A DNA stretch of 48,855 nucleotides from Marinobacter caseinilyticus (GCF_011074955.1 NZ_WUQJ01000009.1:1-48855); one strand, 5' to 3'. Shown: positions 8,924-19,574, counted from the first letter of the stretch. Notes: a model not told the origin generated them from the letters alone. Numbers and translations are program-made.

Positions 8924-9196
8924 TTAATAGATGCCAGGACAATAAGTAGACCGCATTCTACCGAATATTAACGGCAATGAAACCGACAGCCGACTGAGTC
9001 GCAGGTGGCCACTTCAACCATCCCCAATTGCAATGTGAGTGACAAAGATAAGATTCATGAATCTGATGGTCTGCGACCGGCAATATTCAGGATGGTTTTA
9101 GCCGCAGGGTTTGGGAGAAAATAGATCAGGGGGAAATGGTTTCGAAATGCCAAGCAAGTCATTAAACTATCGGCCTGCACTGCAGATTAGCACTAT
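8924..9196. other. Intergenic region upstream of the cysE repeat tract
   Basis: No gene is visible. The segment separates the leftward esterase gene from the tandem repeat and cysE, so promoters for both should lie here. A TATAGAT box occurs around 9194-9200 right at the repeat start and could be a -10 element, but no clear -35 partner was found. Confidence 0.4.
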
Positions 9197-9274
9197 AGAT
9201 CTCAACAACAGATCTCAACAACAGATCTCAACAACAGATCTGAACAACAGATCTGCACTTTGGATCTGAATAAC
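9197..9274 (+). repeat. 13-bp tandem repeat array upstream of cysE
   Basis: Six consecutive 13-base units. The first three (9197-9209, 9210-9222, 9223-9235) are identical, AGATCTCAACAAC. The fourth (9236-9248) has one change, and the fifth and sixth (9249-9274) are more diverged, showing decay towards the gene. Each unit contains the palindrome AGATCT, or GGATCT in the last. The array ends 40 bases before the cysE start, within the probable leader or promoter. Copy-number slippage would alter promoter spacing or leader length without touching the protein. Confidence 0.95.
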
Positions 9275-9314
9275 AGAGCAGCACTGCCAGCATCATTACG
9301 ACACGGGGAATCCC

Positions 9315-10286
9315 ATGACAGCCAGAACACCCACACAAATACCCGTAGCCAATGACCAGGCCGCCACAGAATGGCCGCTGAGTGAGGTGATCACAGGTTT
9401 GCGAGCGGCCCGACATGACTGGCGTGAACAGGAAGGGCGTGACCTTGAGCTCGGTAGCCGCGAGATGCCGTCCCAGGAAGCGGTTCATACCATTATCGAA
9501 ACACTCTGCGGCATTCTGTTTCCAATGCGGCTGGGACCATCGGAACTCACCAAGGAAGGCGAAGACTTCTATGTGGGTTATCGTCTGAATAACACCCTGA
9601 ATGCCTTGCTGGAACAAGTTCGACTTGAGTTGAGCTACAAGCGCCAAGTGCTTGATGAGTATGAGCTTCGAAAATCAACCCGCAAAATTATTCAGACGTT
9701 TTCGCTGAAGCTGCCGGCGATTCGTCGTACCCTCGATCTGGATGTTACCGCAGCCTACCGCGGAGATCCGGCGGCTACTTGTGTTGACGAAGTGCTGATC
9801 TGCTACCCCGGCGTACGGGCCATTATTCATCACCGCATTGCCCATGAATTCTATTTGGCGGGTTTACCGCTGATTGCCCGCATCATTGCCGAAAAAGCGC
9901 ACTCAGAGACCGGCATTGATATCCACCCCGGTGCCACGATTGGTAACCAGTTTTTTGTTGATCATGGCACGGGTGTGGTGATCGGTGAAACGGCCATTAT
10001 TGGCGAGCGCGTGAGGTTGTACCAGGCCGTCACTCTCGGCGCCGTAAGGTTCTCAGAGGACGAATCCGGCTCGCTCAAGAAAGGTGAGCCGCGACACCCC
10101 ATTGTCGAAGACGATGTGGTGGTTTACGCCGGCGCGACCATTCTGGGCCGTATTACCATCGGCAAGGGATCGGTCATTGGCGGCAACGTTTGGTTGACCC
10201 GCAGCGTGCCGGCCGAAAGCCAGATATCTCAGGCCAGTTCCCAACAGGCGGGGGATTGCCTCGAAGGCGGGGCACCGTGCAAATGA
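9315..10286 (+). CDS. cysE: Serine O-acetyltransferase, EpsC type
   Basis: A 323-residue enzyme that acetylates L-serine with acetyl-CoA to O-acetylserine, the first step of cysteine synthesis. An alpha-helical N-terminal region of about 170 residues precedes the left-handed beta-helix with hexapeptide repeats: SETGIDIHPGATIGNQFFVDHG, read here as overlapping repeats, then GVVIGETAIIGERVRLYQAV and later VVVYAGATILGRITIGKG. The catalytic His-Asp region (IDIHPG, VDHGTG) is intact. Length and the long N-terminus match the EpsC-like class rather than the 273-residue E. coli CysE. ATG 9315 follows GGGGA. No cysK is adjacent. The upstream 13-bp repeats may affect expression. Confidence 0.92.
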   Translation: MTARTPTQIPVANDQAATEWPLSEVITGLRAARHDWREQEGRDLELGSREMPSQEAVHTIIETLCGILFPMRLGPSELTKEGEDFYVGYRLNNTLNALLEQVRLELSYKRQVLDEYELRKSTRKIIQTFSLKLPAIRRTLDLDVTAAYRGDPAATCVDEVLICYPGVRAIIHHRIAHEFYLAGLPLIARIIAEKAHSETGIDIHPGATIGNQFFVDHGTGVVIGETAIIGERVRLYQAVTLGAVRFSEDESGSLKKGEPRHPIVEDDVVVYAGATILGRITIGKGSVIGGNVWLTRSVPAESQISQASSQQAGDCLEGGAPCK

Positions 10287-10303
10287 CCGGGTGAACGATG
10301 GAC

Positions 10304-10894
10304 TTACTCAGCCGAAGGCGTCCCGCGCCTTCGGTTGTCTTCAACAAGTTCGGGAAAAAACCTCAGGAACCGCGCCTCCAGTTCCGCATCCAATACCCGT
10401 ATCTCCTCGATAACCCCCTCAAATTGATTCGGAAACCGTATTCGCCCTGCGATCCTGTCCAGTGCGAAGCCAATGTTGTCCAGGTGGGCATACGCGTTAA
10501 ACCAGTCGTGTTCGACCATGCGCGCGGTGGTAACGGCCATGCGTGATGGCATTAGCTCCCGCCCCGCTGCCAGATCCTGATAAACCGAATCAATAAACAG
10601 ATGTTTTGGAATGCGCGTGAATCGAGCCCAGTGGCGCAACAGGTAATGATCGAACAGAACATCCAGCGCAATACCGGAAAACCGCCGTCTTTGGGCGGAA
10701 AACAACGGCTTGCAGGCCAGCACATCAGGGTGATGGTCGGTAAAAGCATCCACGGCGCGGTGATTGTACAACCCTACCCTGACCTGGTCGGATAAGGCAT
10801 CGACATCAAGCCCCTGGGCAAAGTCGCCGAGCAGATTGCCGACTCGGGACTCCACCGTTGGTTGTGACAGAAACAGGTGAGCTAAATGGTTCAC
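10304..10894 (-). CDS. acpH: Acyl carrier protein phosphodiesterase
   Basis: A 196-residue protein of the AcpH (DUF479) family, which removes the 4'-phosphopantetheine arm from holo-ACP. The N-terminus MNHLAHLFLSQP, then GNLLGDFAQG and HRAVDAFTDHHPDV, carry the His/Asp metal-binding residues of this HD-like fold. FSGIALDVLFDHYL follows. The start is GTG at 10894; no strong Shine-Dalgarno site precedes it. It is convergent with cysE, with 17 bases between the stops, and lies 99 bases after the acyltransferase gene on the same strand. Confidence 0.9.
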   Translation of the reverse strand: MNHLAHLFLSQPTVESRVGNLLGDFAQGLDVDALSDQVRVGLYNHRAVDAFTDHHPDVLACKPLFSAQRRRFSGIALDVLFDHYLLRHWARFTRIPKHLFIDSVYQDLAAGRELMPSRMAVTTARMVEHDWFNAYAHLDNIGFALDRIAGRIRFPNQFEGVIEEIRVLDAELEARFLRFFPELVEDNRRRGTPSAE

Positions 10895-10993
10895 GGTCTA
10901 AACACTCGTTGCGTTCCACTCTTCACTTTTCACTCTCACTCTCCGTAGCACTGCAGGCAAGTCGAGCGCCTCTGAACCTGCCTGTGACACCTA

Positions 10994-12202
10994 TCAAAGT
11001 GTATCAACAGTGCCTTGCGGATGAGAACCGGTGTGTGCTTTCAGTGCACTGACCACCGGGTTCGCGTACATGGCAATCAAATAGGGGCGAATGGCTGGGT
11101 CGCAGGCTTCCAGCCGACGGTTCAGCTCTGCCTCGGCTGCTTCAAGCTCCGCGGGTGTCCAGGTTTCCGCCGTCACCACGCTTTCGCTGACGCTCTCAGG
11201 TGTTGAATGCGCCGCCGGGTGAATGCCTTTCAGGTTGTAGGCTGCAATATTCGATGCGTGCAGGTGGTAATTTTCGTGCATGTCGCGGTCAATGTGGCAG
11301 GCCAGTGCTTTCGGTGTTTCCGGCGCCTGATCAATGGATTTGCCAAAATGAACGTGAACGTGGCCTTTGAAACCGATTAAGCCATTAACGATCTGATTGG
11401 TGTCTTCGCTGGGGCCTTTAACGTAGTCCCCTGTCCGACCCCGGATTTCCAGTTCCCGGGCTTTGTCGCGATCACAGGGGTCGTATTCATAGGCGATGGA
11501 CACCGGCACAATATTCAGCCGGTTCATGGCTTCGGAGAAATTTTCACCACTTTTTTTCCGGCACATATAAAACATTTTGGTGATAGCCGGGTCGGTTTGG
11601 TCAAGCCCGTCTTTTGCCCGCCCTTCCCTTTGCGCGATCCAGATACTCTGGTTGCTTTCAATGCTGTGGTTGATAAACGACGACAGCGTCAGATAAGCAT
11701 CCCGCATTTCCCGTGGGCTGGGTATATTCCGGCGCACCACGAAGCTCTTGTTGAGACGCATCAACTCAGCAAAAACGCGGTTGTGCAGCAGATTATCACC
11801 AATGGCGATCCGGGTGGTCTGGAAGCCGTTGGAATACAGCAGATAGTTGACCACCATCGGATCGAACACGATATCCCGATGGTTGGAGATAAAGAGATAC
11901 GCCTTCGACTTATCAAGGTGTTCCAGCCCGGAAAGCGTGACCCGTGTGGTGGTCTTACCAATCAGTTGCTCAACATACTGGTACAGCTTGCTTTGTACAT
12001 CATCGATCGATTTTGCACCGTTAAAGTGCTTATGCAGCCAACGCTGTACCGCGCTGCGCACCAAGCCAGGCAACCACCGGCTCAGGGTTGGCGATTTGAA
12101 CCGGCTCACCATATCTAAAAACGCCTGATCGTTGATCAAACGCGCGATGGCGGCCTCGGTTTCGTCGTCACCATAAGGGCGGATGGCGTCAAATTCCTGC
12201 AT
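10994..12202 (-). CDS. 1-acyl-sn-glycerol-3-phosphate acyltransferase family protein
   Basis: A 402-residue member of the PlsC-like acyltransferase superfamily. Motif I reads FISNHRDIVFDP, where the His and the second Asp are separated by five residues rather than the canonical four; this variant is common in a long proteobacterial subgroup. Later motifs are FVVRRN and IWIAQREGRAKDG, the latter standing in for the EGTRS block. The N-terminal ~85 residues and the C-terminal ~110 residues lie outside the acyltransferase core. It is likely a membrane-associated phospholipid acyltransferase. ATG 12202 has AGGA seven bases upstream. It is divergent from recQ across about 165 bases. Confidence 0.85.
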   Translation of the reverse strand: MQEFDAIRPYGDDETEAAIARLINDQAFLDMVSRFKSPTLSRWLPGLVRSAVQRWLHKHFNGAKSIDDVQSKLYQYVEQLIGKTTTRVTLSGLEHLDKSKAYLFISNHRDIVFDPMVVNYLLYSNGFQTTRIAIGDNLLHNRVFAELMRLNKSFVVRRNIPSPREMRDAYLTLSSFINHSIESNQSIWIAQREGRAKDGLDQTDPAITKMFYMCRKKSGENFSEAMNRLNIVPVSIAYEYDPCDRDKARELEIRGRTGDYVKGPSEDTNQIVNGLIGFKGHVHVHFGKSIDQAPETPKALACHIDRDMHENYHLHASNIAAYNLKGIHPAAHSTPESVSESVVTAETWTPAELEAAEAELNRRLEACDPAIRPYLIAMYANPVVSALKAHTGSHPQGTVDTL

Positions 12203-12368
12203 GAATTTCCTGTCGTTTTAGTGATTTTCAGGGCAGATCGGATCAAAAATCTGGCCATTGTAAACCTTTAGCACCCACTCTGCCCATCCGGTTATTGGCC
12301 GCACTGTGAACTCGATTCTGTTAACATGTCGTCCGCCACTTACCTCGCGCGTTTGGATATTCCTTATC

Positions 12369-14228
12369 ATGGATTTTCACCAACTCAGCAGCCGCAAGCC
12401 TGACACATCCGATATCGCTCCAGAAACTGTATTACATGAGGTTTTTGGTTACGGTGAGTTTCGTCCACTTCAGGGCGATGTAATTCATGAGATTGTCGCA
12501 GGTCGAAACGCCCTGGTTTTGATGCCGACCGGCGGCGGCAAATCACTGTGTTATCAGGTTCCTGCGCTCGTCAGACCGGGCACAGGGGTGATCATTTCTC
12601 CATTGATAGCCCTGATGCAGGACCAGGTTGCGGCCTTGTTGCAATTGGGCGTGCGTGCCGCATTCCTGAACTCCACCATGGACTTCCAGCAGGCCCGCGA
12701 TACTGAAAATGCCCTGCTAACGGGCGAATTGGATCTCCTGTACTGTGCACCTGAACGGTTATTGCAGCCCCGCACACTGGAGTTGATGCATCAGGCGTCG
12801 ATCTCGTTGTTTGCCATCGACGAAGCCCATTGTGTGTCGCAATGGGGCCACGACTTCCGAGCGGACTACCTGGGCCTGGATATACTTGCCCGTGAATTTG
12901 CTCATGTACCACGCATTGCGCTGACCGCCACCGCCGATGAGCGCACCCGCAAAGAAATCGCTGAGCGCCTGTCCCTGACAGAAGCCCGTCACTTTATCAG
13001 CGGGTTTGATCGCCCTAATATTCAGTACAGAATTGCCCCCAAGACTAATGCAAACAAACAGTTGCTGGATTTTATCAAGGCTGAGAATCAAGGTGAGGCG
13101 GGTATTGTTTACTGCCTGTCACGCAATAAAGTAGAAGCCACCGCAAAACTGCTGTGCAGCAAAGGGCACACAGCCCTCCCCTATCATGCGGGTTTACCCC
13201 CAGAAGTGCGGGCCGAAAATCAGGAGCGGTTCTTGCGGGAGGAAGGCGTCATTGTGGTCGCAACCATCGCCTTTGGTATGGGTATCGACAAGCCGGATGT
13301 CCGCTTTGTTGCGCACCTGGATTTGCCCAAGAGTCTGGAAGCTTACTATCAGGAGACCGGTCGTGCGGGACGCGATGGCAACCCTTCGGTGGCCTGGATG
13401 GTGTATGGCTTACAGGATGTGATCAAACTGCGCCAGATGCTGGAGGGTTCAGCGGGTAACGATCATTTTAAGCGGGTCGAGCGTCAGAAACTGGATGCCA
13501 TGCTGGGGTTGTGTGAAATCACCACCTGCCGTCGCCAGGCACTGCTGCGTTATTTCGGCGACACTCTGGAAACACCCTGTGGCAACTGCGACACCTGCTT
13601 GATCCCACCGCAAACCTGGGACGGCAGCGTCGCGGTTCAAAAAGCGCTGTCCTGCGTTTACCGGACCGGCCAGCGGTTTGGCGTTAACTATCTCATCGAT
13701 GTGCTTCGGGGCTCAGAAAACGAACGCATTCGGCAATCCGGTCACCAGGTAGTGTCGACGTTTGGCATCGGCGCCGATATGAGCGCCAGCGACTGGAAAT
13801 CGGTTTTTCGGCAGTTGGTGGCCAATGGCCATTTACGAGCCGACCCCGAGGGCTACGGCGCGCTCCAGCTAACGGAATCGTGCCGGCCATTGTTGAAAGG
13901 CGAAGTCCCGGTCCAGTTGCGCAAAGATCCGGTGGTTAAAGCCAAAAAAGGCACCAGCCAAGGCAGCCGGATCAAAGAACAGATTACCGATCAGGTCGGC
14001 TGGGACGCCCTGCGAGCTTGCCGTAAGGCGCTGGCCGATGAGCAGGGCGTGCCGCCCTATGTGATCTTCCACGACACCACCCTGTTTGAAATACTGGAAC
14101 GCCGGCCGGCCAACCTGGCTGAACTGGGGGACATCAGCGGCATTGGGGCGGCCAAGCTGGAACGCTATGGAGAGGCCTTTCTCAAGACCTTGTCCGAACT
14201 CGGGTCGGTGGCGCCTCAGGCCGACTGA
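12369..14228 (+). CDS. recQ: ATP-dependent DNA helicase RecQ
   Basis: A 619-residue RecQ helicase acting in recombination and fork repair. From the ATG at 12369: Walker [13 protein letters not shown] with K59, DEAH at 151-154 followed by the RecQ loop [10 protein letters not shown], and motif [12 protein letters not shown]. The RecQ-C zinc site is formed by CEITTCRR and CGNCDTC. A winged-helix region and an HRDC domain close the protein ([21 protein letters not shown]). A longer frame opens at 12306, but its 21 extra residues do not resemble RecQ. The 3' end overlaps the convergent thioesterase gene by 13 bases. Confidence 0.97.
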   Translation: MDFHQLSSRKPDTSDIAPETVLHEVFGYGEFRPLQGDVIHEIVAGRNALVLMPTGGGKSLCYQVPALVRPGTGVIISPLIALMQDQVAALLQLGVRAAFLNSTMDFQQARDTENALLTGELDLLYCAPERLLQPRTLELMHQASISLFAIDEAHCVSQWGHDFRADYLGLDILAREFAHVPRIALTATADERTRKEIAERLSLTEARHFISGFDRPNIQYRIAPKTNANKQLLDFIKAENQGEAGIVYCLSRNKVEATAKLLCSKGHTALPYHAGLPPEVRAENQERFLREEGVIVVATIAFGMGIDKPDVRFVAHLDLPKSLEAYYQETGRAGRDGNPSVAWMVYGLQDVIKLRQMLEGSAGNDHFKRVERQKLDAMLGLCEITTCRRQALLRYFGDTLETPCGNCDTCLIPPQTWDGSVAVQKALSCVYRTGQRFGVNYLIDVLRGSENERIRQSGHQVVSTFGIGADMSASDWKSVFRQLVANGHLRADPEGYGALQLTESCRPLLKGEVPVQLRKDPVVKAKKGTSQGSRIKEQITDQVGWDALRACRKALADEQGVPPYVIFHDTTLFEILERRPANLAELGDISGIGAAKLERYGEAFLKTLSELGSVAPQAD

Positions 14229-14767
14229 AAGCCTTTTTTACGCACTCGGTAATGGGCAACGGACGTGGCGACCTGTACGCCATTCTTGTCCACCAACGTG
14301 CCCTCAAGACTGAATGCCGCCCGCCCGGTTGCATCGGCGTCCGCTTTAATGGCGGCGATGGTCTCGGCGTCCAGCGTAAATTCCACCGTGACGTCGGAAT
14401 TGGCGGGCTGCAAAAACTGCAGGGTCATTTCTTTTAAGATGGGCGTGTAGTCCGGGCCCAGATCAAACAACGTCAGCACGCCGCCGGGAATCTCGGCAAC
14501 CAGGAAAAACGCCCCGGCGTACAAACTGCCAAAATGGTTCTTATTGCCTTTCAGTTTGATGGTGGCCCTGACATAACCCGGTCTGACCTCTTCCACTGCA
14601 AAGCCGTTTCGGGGCGCAAACGGGATGGCCAGCCCTATGAGCCGATTCACGGCGGCATAGCCACTGGTTTTTCGCACCCACTGCAGGGGCCGGGTTATCG
14701 GTGCGTCCACATCAACGCTTTCCAACCAATGGCCGGTTGCACCGATCAAACGATCCATTAATGCCAT
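14216..14767 (-). CDS. DUF4442/YiiD-type hotdog-fold thioesterase-like protein
   Basis: A 183-residue protein with a single hotdog domain. [20 protein letters not shown] matches the active-site helix region of PaaI/YiiD-C type acyl-CoA thioesterases, followed by a strand-rich half ([18 protein letters not shown]). The conserved Asn/His-Phe-Gly pattern supports hydrolysis of an acyl-thioester, but the substrate is unknown. It overlaps the end of recQ tail-to-tail by 13 bases, leaving no space for an intrinsic terminator between them. Confidence 0.8.
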   Translation of the reverse strand: MALMDRLIGATGHWLESVDVDAPITRPLQWVRKTSGYAAVNRLIGLAIPFAPRNGFAVEEVRPGYVRATIKLKGNKNHFGSLYAGAFFLVAEIPGGVLTLFDLGPDYTPILKEMTLQFLQPANSDVTVEFTLDAETIAAIKADADATGRAAFSLEGTLVDKNGVQVATSVAHYRVRKKGFQSA

Positions 14768-15012
14768 ACAGACTCCATGTTGCGAGCGACGAGTTGCAGG
14801 TTCATATTAGGTCTTTGGCTCTGGCTGGGACCGAGCGACCTTTGCATGTGCCCAGAAGCCAATTTGGTTCGTATAACCTGTTCGGCTGTCATTTCATCCC
14901 AATATGATTGCAGGCGATCTTTCCGAGCACAAGGATTTCCATGGATGCCTGTTCCACAGGTGCTTTTTATAAAAGCAGCTAGACTAATCGGGCCATTAAG
15001 GAGCGACAAAAG

Positions 15013-16011
15013 ATGGAGTGGTGGGTCATGGCGTTTGATCGGTTTACGTTATTGAGGCCCTCAGGACTCACCAAACGGCGATTACTCGCGGCGTTGTTCG
15101 CCACCTGCCTGGCACTGCCTGTCGGGGCGAAGGGAACCAACACTGAGACCCAGGTGCCCGGCACAAGCCCGACAATCACAGACTACATTCTCTGGTATCG
15201 CAATTACGACAGTCCGGCTGTGAAAGCCCTGGTTGAGCTGGCGCTTGATAAAACTCCGGAGTATGGCGCTTACAGGCTGATCCGAAGCTCGGAGATGGGG
15301 CAAGGTCGGGCATTACGGGAGCTCGCCAAAGGCGATACAAAGGTTGTCGATATCATCAATGTTGCGACCTCACCTCAGCGTGAGCAGTCGCTGCTGTCCG
15401 TTCCCATTCCCATTGACGGCGGCTTACTGGGTTTCCGGGTCTGTGTGGTCAACAAGGAAAATCGTAAACGTTTCTCCCGTGTCCATAGCCTGATCGATTT
15501 CCAGCAACAAAGGTTCCGCATTGGTCAGGGACTTCATTGGCCGGACACCGATATATTGCGGGCGAATGGCGTCTCGGTGGTGACCAGTGCGCGATTTGAG
15601 ATTCTGTTCCGCATGCTTGATAACGATCGTTTTGATTGCTTTGCGCGCGGCGTCAATGAAGTGCTGTTCGACCTTGAGCGGCTGAAAGACGCTGGAATGG
15701 TCGTGGAACCTTACCTGCTATTTGGGTACCCCATGCCGTCTTACCTGTTTGCCGGGCCGAACAACATCGTGGTCGCGCATCGACTGCAACTGGGTTTGGA
15801 GCGGGCCATTCAGGACGACAGTTTTGCGGGCTACCTGGCCACTTACTACCTCGAGGCGATAGAGCGATTGCGCCTGAATGAACGTACCGTGCTGATGCTG
15901 AAGAATCCCTATTTAACCGAGGATTCAGAACCCATTGCGCGGCGAGCGCTGGAATCCCTACGCCGCCGCATTGAACGTGCCAAACCGCTGACCAGTGCCC
16001 TCAGACCTTGA
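15013..16011 (+). CDS. Periplasmic solute-binding-like protein (type 2 fold), orphan
   Basis: A 332-residue exported protein. After a signal peptide ([18 protein letters not shown]) the chain resembles extracellular solute-binding proteins of the amino-acid type: an N-lobe with [18 protein letters not shown], a hinge-like [10 protein letters not shown], and a C-lobe with [20 protein letters not shown]. No permease or ATPase gene adjoins it, so it may serve as a sensor partner or be a divergent member of a conserved orphan family. Two starts are possible (15013 and 15028), each with a GGAG at similar distance. The end overlaps the convergent chemoreceptor gene by 11 bases. Confidence 0.7.
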   Translation: MEWWVMAFDRFTLLRPSGLTKRRLLAALFATCLALPVGAKGTNTETQVPGTSPTITDYILWYRNYDSPAVKALVELALDKTPEYGAYRLIRSSEMGQGRALRELAKGDTKVVDIINVATSPQREQSLLSVPIPIDGGLLGFRVCVVNKENRKRFSRVHSLIDFQQQRFRIGQGLHWPDTDILRANGVSVVTSARFEILFRMLDNDRFDCFARGVNEVLFDLERLKDAGMVVEPYLLFGYPMPSYLFAGPNNIVVAHRLQLGLERAIQDDSFAGYLATYYLEAIERLRLNERTVLMLKNPYLTEDSEPIARRALESLRRRIERAKPLTSALRP

Positions 16012-17890
16012 AGCGCTCCACGTTCTGGCTCAATGACTGGCCAACGGTTTCAATCTGACTGCTGTAAACATCATTCTCACTGGCCGCCGCCGCCGCCTCC
16101 TGACCCTGATCCGCGATACGGGTAATGGAAGCGTTCAACTCTTCGGTTACAGATGTCTGTTCTTCCGATGCGGTTGCGATCTGGGTGGTCATCTCACTGA
16201 TGGAGGTGATGGCACTGGCGATCCGGTTCAGCGCCTCCATGGCATCCTGCGCTTTTTCCATGCTGATATTGGATACCGCAGTGGACGCCTGCATCACCTC
16301 GACAGCATCGTTCGCGCCTTTTTGAAGGCGTGTAATCATGTTGTTGATTTCTTCTGTACTGTCCTGAGTTCTGCGAGCCAGGTTGCGCACTTCATCAGCC
16401 ACTACCGCAAAACCGCGGCCAGCTTCGCCAGCGCGGGCCGCCTCGATCGCAGCGTTTAGTGCCAACAAGTTGGTCTGCTCCGCAATACCCTTGATGACTT
16501 CCAGCACGGTTGTAATGGAGGTGACGTCAGTGCCAAGTTTATCAATGACCCCGGCCGCGGATGTAATCTCGGTTGATAGCCTTTGTACGGCGTCCCGGGA
16601 TGCGGCCACGGTCGTCAGTGAGTCCCGTGATTCCTTGTCCGCCGTGTTGGCGGCGTCGGCGGTTTGCTGAGCATTCTGGGCAATTTCACCCGCCGCCGCC
16701 GACATCTCGTTGATAGCGGTTGCAATCATGTCAATTTCAGATTGCTGGCCTTCAACGCTGCGACGACTGGAACTGGCGGTTTTACGTAGCGCTACCACAT
16801 TGCCGCCGAGTTCGGAGGCGCCGGCCTGAACATCCCGGACAACCGTATGAATATTGCTGACAAAACTGTTGAAGCTCTTGGCCAGTGCACCAAATTCATC
16901 GCCGCTGTTATCGTTCAGGCGCTGAGTCAGGTCAGCATCGCCACTGGCGATGTCAGCCATGGCATCCCGAAGCGTACGAAGCGGCTTCATCAGGCTACGG
17001 ATCATGAAGTGCAGCACGACCAGCGAAAAGATCAGCGCGATCAAGGCAACAATGATGCCGGTGGCTCTGGCCTCCATGACCGGTGCATTGATCAGGTTTT
17101 CGTTTGCAAAGGTCGCCAGGTACCAATCGACCCCCTTGGCACTTTTAATTTTGTGAAAACTGGTCAGCCAACGTTCATTATCAATGTCAAAGATTGTGGC
17201 CTGGCCCGACAGGTCCGGTTTCTGACCGATAAAGTCACGAATTGGCTTGCCCACAAGTTCCCGTTGTGGGTGATAGAGCACGGTGCCTTTATCGCTGATC
17301 AGTGCCGCAAACCCGGTGTCTGCCAGAGTTACCGTTGCCAGAATTTTATCGATAGAGCTGAGGGATATATCGCCCCCTGCGACGCCTTGGTATACACCGC
17401 GCTTGACCGGCGCCAGTGTGGAAATGATGGTTTCTTCACTACCGGCATCCAGATAGGGGTCAGTGAAAGATGCCTTGCCGGTGGTTTTTGCTTTTTTGAA
17501 CCAGGGTCTGACCCGCGGATCATAGTCATTCGGCAATGTTGAGGCTGACGCATCTGTCGGCATGAGCATGTAGCCATCGTCCCGGCCCACGTAGACATCC
17601 TTGAACCCGCCGCCCTGGGTCGCCGACTGCAGTATCGCCCTGGCCTGCTGGTCGTTTTCAGCGACCTCAAGGGCTTTTGCAACACTCTCCGTCATTCGCA
17701 GACGCGTGTTGAGCCATTCAGCAATGCTGGATGTACTTTGAGCCACCGCATCCTCTATCAAGGCGTCAATATAGGTATTGGTGGTTTTGGTGAGACGGGA
17801 GTCGCCCATCACGGCATAGACGCCCATAACCAAAATCAACAGAATACCAACAGCAAATAACAGCTTTTGGCCAAAAGATAGGCGCGACAT
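16001..17890 (-). CDS. Methyl-accepting chemotaxis protein with dCache domain (amino-acid-type ligand motif)
   Basis: A 629-residue chemoreceptor. TM1 is about residues 8-28, a periplasmic dCache_1 domain extends to about 275, then TM2, HAMP and a long signalling coiled coil with the hairpin tip [18 protein letters not shown]. The sensor shows the known amino-acid-binding pattern of dCache_1AA domains: Y123, R128, W130, F131, Y146 and D174, spaced almost as in Pseudomonas PctA; the usual fourth residue Tyr is Phe here. ATG 17890 is chosen because AAGGAT precedes it by a few bases; the longer frame starts at TTG 17908. Predicted to sense amino acids or related amines. Confidence 0.93.
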   Translation of the reverse strand: MSRLSFGQKLLFAVGILLILVMGVYAVMGDSRLTKTTNTYIDALIEDAVAQSTSSIAEWLNTRLRMTESVAKALEVAENDQQARAILQSATQGGGFKDVYVGRDDGYMLMPTDASASTLPNDYDPRVRPWFKKAKTTGKASFTDPYLDAGSEETIISTLAPVKRGVYQGVAGGDISLSSIDKILATVTLADTGFAALISDKGTVLYHPQRELVGKPIRDFIGQKPDLSGQATIFDIDNERWLTSFHKIKSAKGVDWYLATFANENLINAPVMEARATGIIVALIALIFSLVVLHFMIRSLMKPLRTLRDAMADIASGDADLTQRLNDNSGDEFGALAKSFNSFVSNIHTVVRDVQAGASELGGNVVALRKTASSSRRSVEGQQSEIDMIATAINEMSAAAGEIAQNAQQTADAANTADKESRDSLTTVAASRDAVQRLSTEITSAAGVIDKLGTDVTSITTVLEVIKGIAEQTNLLALNAAIEAARAGEAGRGFAVVADEVRNLARRTQDSTEEINNMITRLQKGANDAVEVMQASTAVSNISMEKAQDAMEALNRIASAITSISEMTTQIATASEEQTSVTEELNASITRIADQGQEAAAAASENDVYSSQIETVGQSLSQNVERFKV

Positions 17891-18047
17891 TGAGGATCCT
17901 TTTAACAACGAGTCACTTATGGTTCACATAAGTTGGGATTGAAATTCGATATAGACTGTTTTCGGCTGCTTGGACGAACTCTTTAAGGCGTTCTGGTAAA
18001 CTGTTGCACTATTTATTATGTTCCGACCCGTAGGGAGCTGCCAATCT

Positions 18048-19574
18048 ATGGCCCATGAAGAACTTCATCTGAACCTCAGAAACCTGACACTGGACGACTA
18101 CGACCAGCTCAAAACCCTGATGGATCGAATCTATGATGACATCGGCGGTGCCTGGCCCAAGGAAACGATTGAGGCGCTGGTTGAGCAATTTCCGGACGGT
18201 CAGATCTGTATTGAGGATTCGGGCGAACTGATCGCGGTCGCATTGACCGTGCTGGTCCAGTATGAGCGCTTCAGTAATCCGCACACCTACGACGACCTGA
18301 TTCTGAAAAATGAGAAGATCTGGCACAACGCCAAAGGTGACTCGCTTTACGGTCTGGATGTATTCATTGATCCGGAATACCGCGGTTACCGTCTCGGCCG
18401 TCGGCTCTATGAGGCACGCAAGGAGCTGTGTCGATCCATGAACCTGCGGGCTATTCTCGCCGGCGGCCGTATTCCGAGTTACCACAAATACTCGGAACAG
18501 TATTCTCCGGCAGAGTACATTGAGCGGGTAGACCGTAAAGAAATTTATGATCCGATACTGACCTTCCAGTTGTCGAACGACTTCCAGGTCACTCGTCTGA
18601 TGCACAAGTACCTGCCAGAAGATGAGAAGTCCCTGGGTTACGCCACCCTGCTTGAGTGGAACAACATCCTCTACACGCCGCCCTCCTCGGTCCTGAACGT
18701 TAAAAAAACGCAGGTGCGTCTTGGTGCGGTGCAGTGGCAGATGCGGGAGTTCACCTCGGTTGAGGAGGTGCTTGAGCAAGTCGAGTACTTCGTTGATGCC
18801 CTATCGGATTATAAGAGCGACTTCGCGTTGTTCCCCGAGTTTTTCAACGCACCGCTGATGGGGCTGACCGATCAAATGGACCAAACCCGGGCTATTCGAT
18901 TCCTGGCTGGGTTCACCCAACAGTTTCGCGACCAGATGTCCGATATGGCGGTCAGTTACAACATCAACATCATTACCGGTTCCATGCCATTGCTGGAGAA
19001 CGACCGCGTTTATAATGTGTCTTACCTGTGTCACCGTGACGGCCAGGTCGAGGAGCAGCGCAAGATACACATCACCCCGCACGAGCGCCGCGACTGGGTA
19101 ATCGAAGGGGGTGATAAGTTTCAGGTGTTTGACACCGACGCCGGCCGTGTGGCGATCATGATCTGCTACGACATTGAATTTCCGGAGCTGGGTCGAATCG
19201 CAGCCGATCAGAACGTGGACATCATTATGGTGCCGTTCTGGACTGACACCAAAAATGGCTACTTGCGTGTGCGTCACTGCGCCCAGGCCCGGGCGATCGA
19301 AAACGAATGTTATGTGGTCATCACGGGCAGTGTCGGTAACTTGCCCAAAGTTGAGAATCTGGACGTTCAATACGCGCAATCCTCGGTCTTTTCACCGTCC
19401 GATTTTGCCTTTCCCCACGATGCGGTAATGGCAGAAACGACCCCGAACACCGAAATGATCATGTTCTCGGACATGGACCTGGAAAAGCTGAAACTGGTTC
19501 GCAACGAGGGATCTGTGACCAACCTTAAAGATCGTCGCACCGATTTGTTCGCAATTAAAATGCAGAATGAATAA
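18048..19574 (+). CDS. GNAT acetyltransferase fused to carbon-nitrogen hydrolase (nitrilase superfamily)
   Basis: A two-domain protein of about 508 residues. The N-terminal ~215 residues form a GNAT fold (DVFIDPEYRGYRLGRRLYEAR is the acetyl-CoA-binding helix region, shown here as the stretch near residue 105). The C-terminal half is a nitrilase/amidase domain with a full Glu-Lys-Cys triad: Glu in LFPEFF, Lys in EQRKIHIT, Cys in MICYDIEFPE. The fusion is a known architecture in bacteria, but its substrate is not established. I choose ATG 18048 (AGGGAG upstream) over 18018, which has no ribosome-binding site. It is transcribed divergently from the chemoreceptor gene. Confidence 0.9.
   Translation: MAHEELHLNLRNLTLDDYDQLKTLMDRIYDDIGGAWPKETIEALVEQFPDGQICIEDSGELIAVALTVLVQYERFSNPHTYDDLILKNEKIWHNAKGDSLYGLDVFIDPEYRGYRLGRRLYEARKELCRSMNLRAILAGGRIPSYHKYSEQYSPAEYIERVDRKEIYDPILTFQLSNDFQVTRLMHKYLPEDEKSLGYATLLEWNNILYTPPSSVLNVKKTQVRLGAVQWQMREFTSVEEVLEQVEYFVDALSDYKSDFALFPEFFNAPLMGLTDQMDQTRAIRFLAGFTQQFRDQMSDMAVSYNINIITGSMPLLENDRVYNVSYLCHRDGQVEEQRKIHITPHERRDWVIEGGDKFQVFDTDAGRVAIMICYDIEFPELGRIAADQNVDIIMVPFWTDTKNGYLRVRHCAQARAIENECYVVITGSVGNLPKVENLDVQYAQSSVFSPSDFAFPHDAVMAETTPNTEMIMFSDMDLEKLKLVRNEGSVTNLKDRRTDLFAIKMQNE

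Noticed and set aside
9197..9274. Possible CRISPR array
   Set aside because: Units are 13 bases, contiguous, with no spacers and no cas genes nearby.
18009..18779. 256-codon minus-strand frame
   Set aside because: Antisense to the GNAT domain of a well supported gene.
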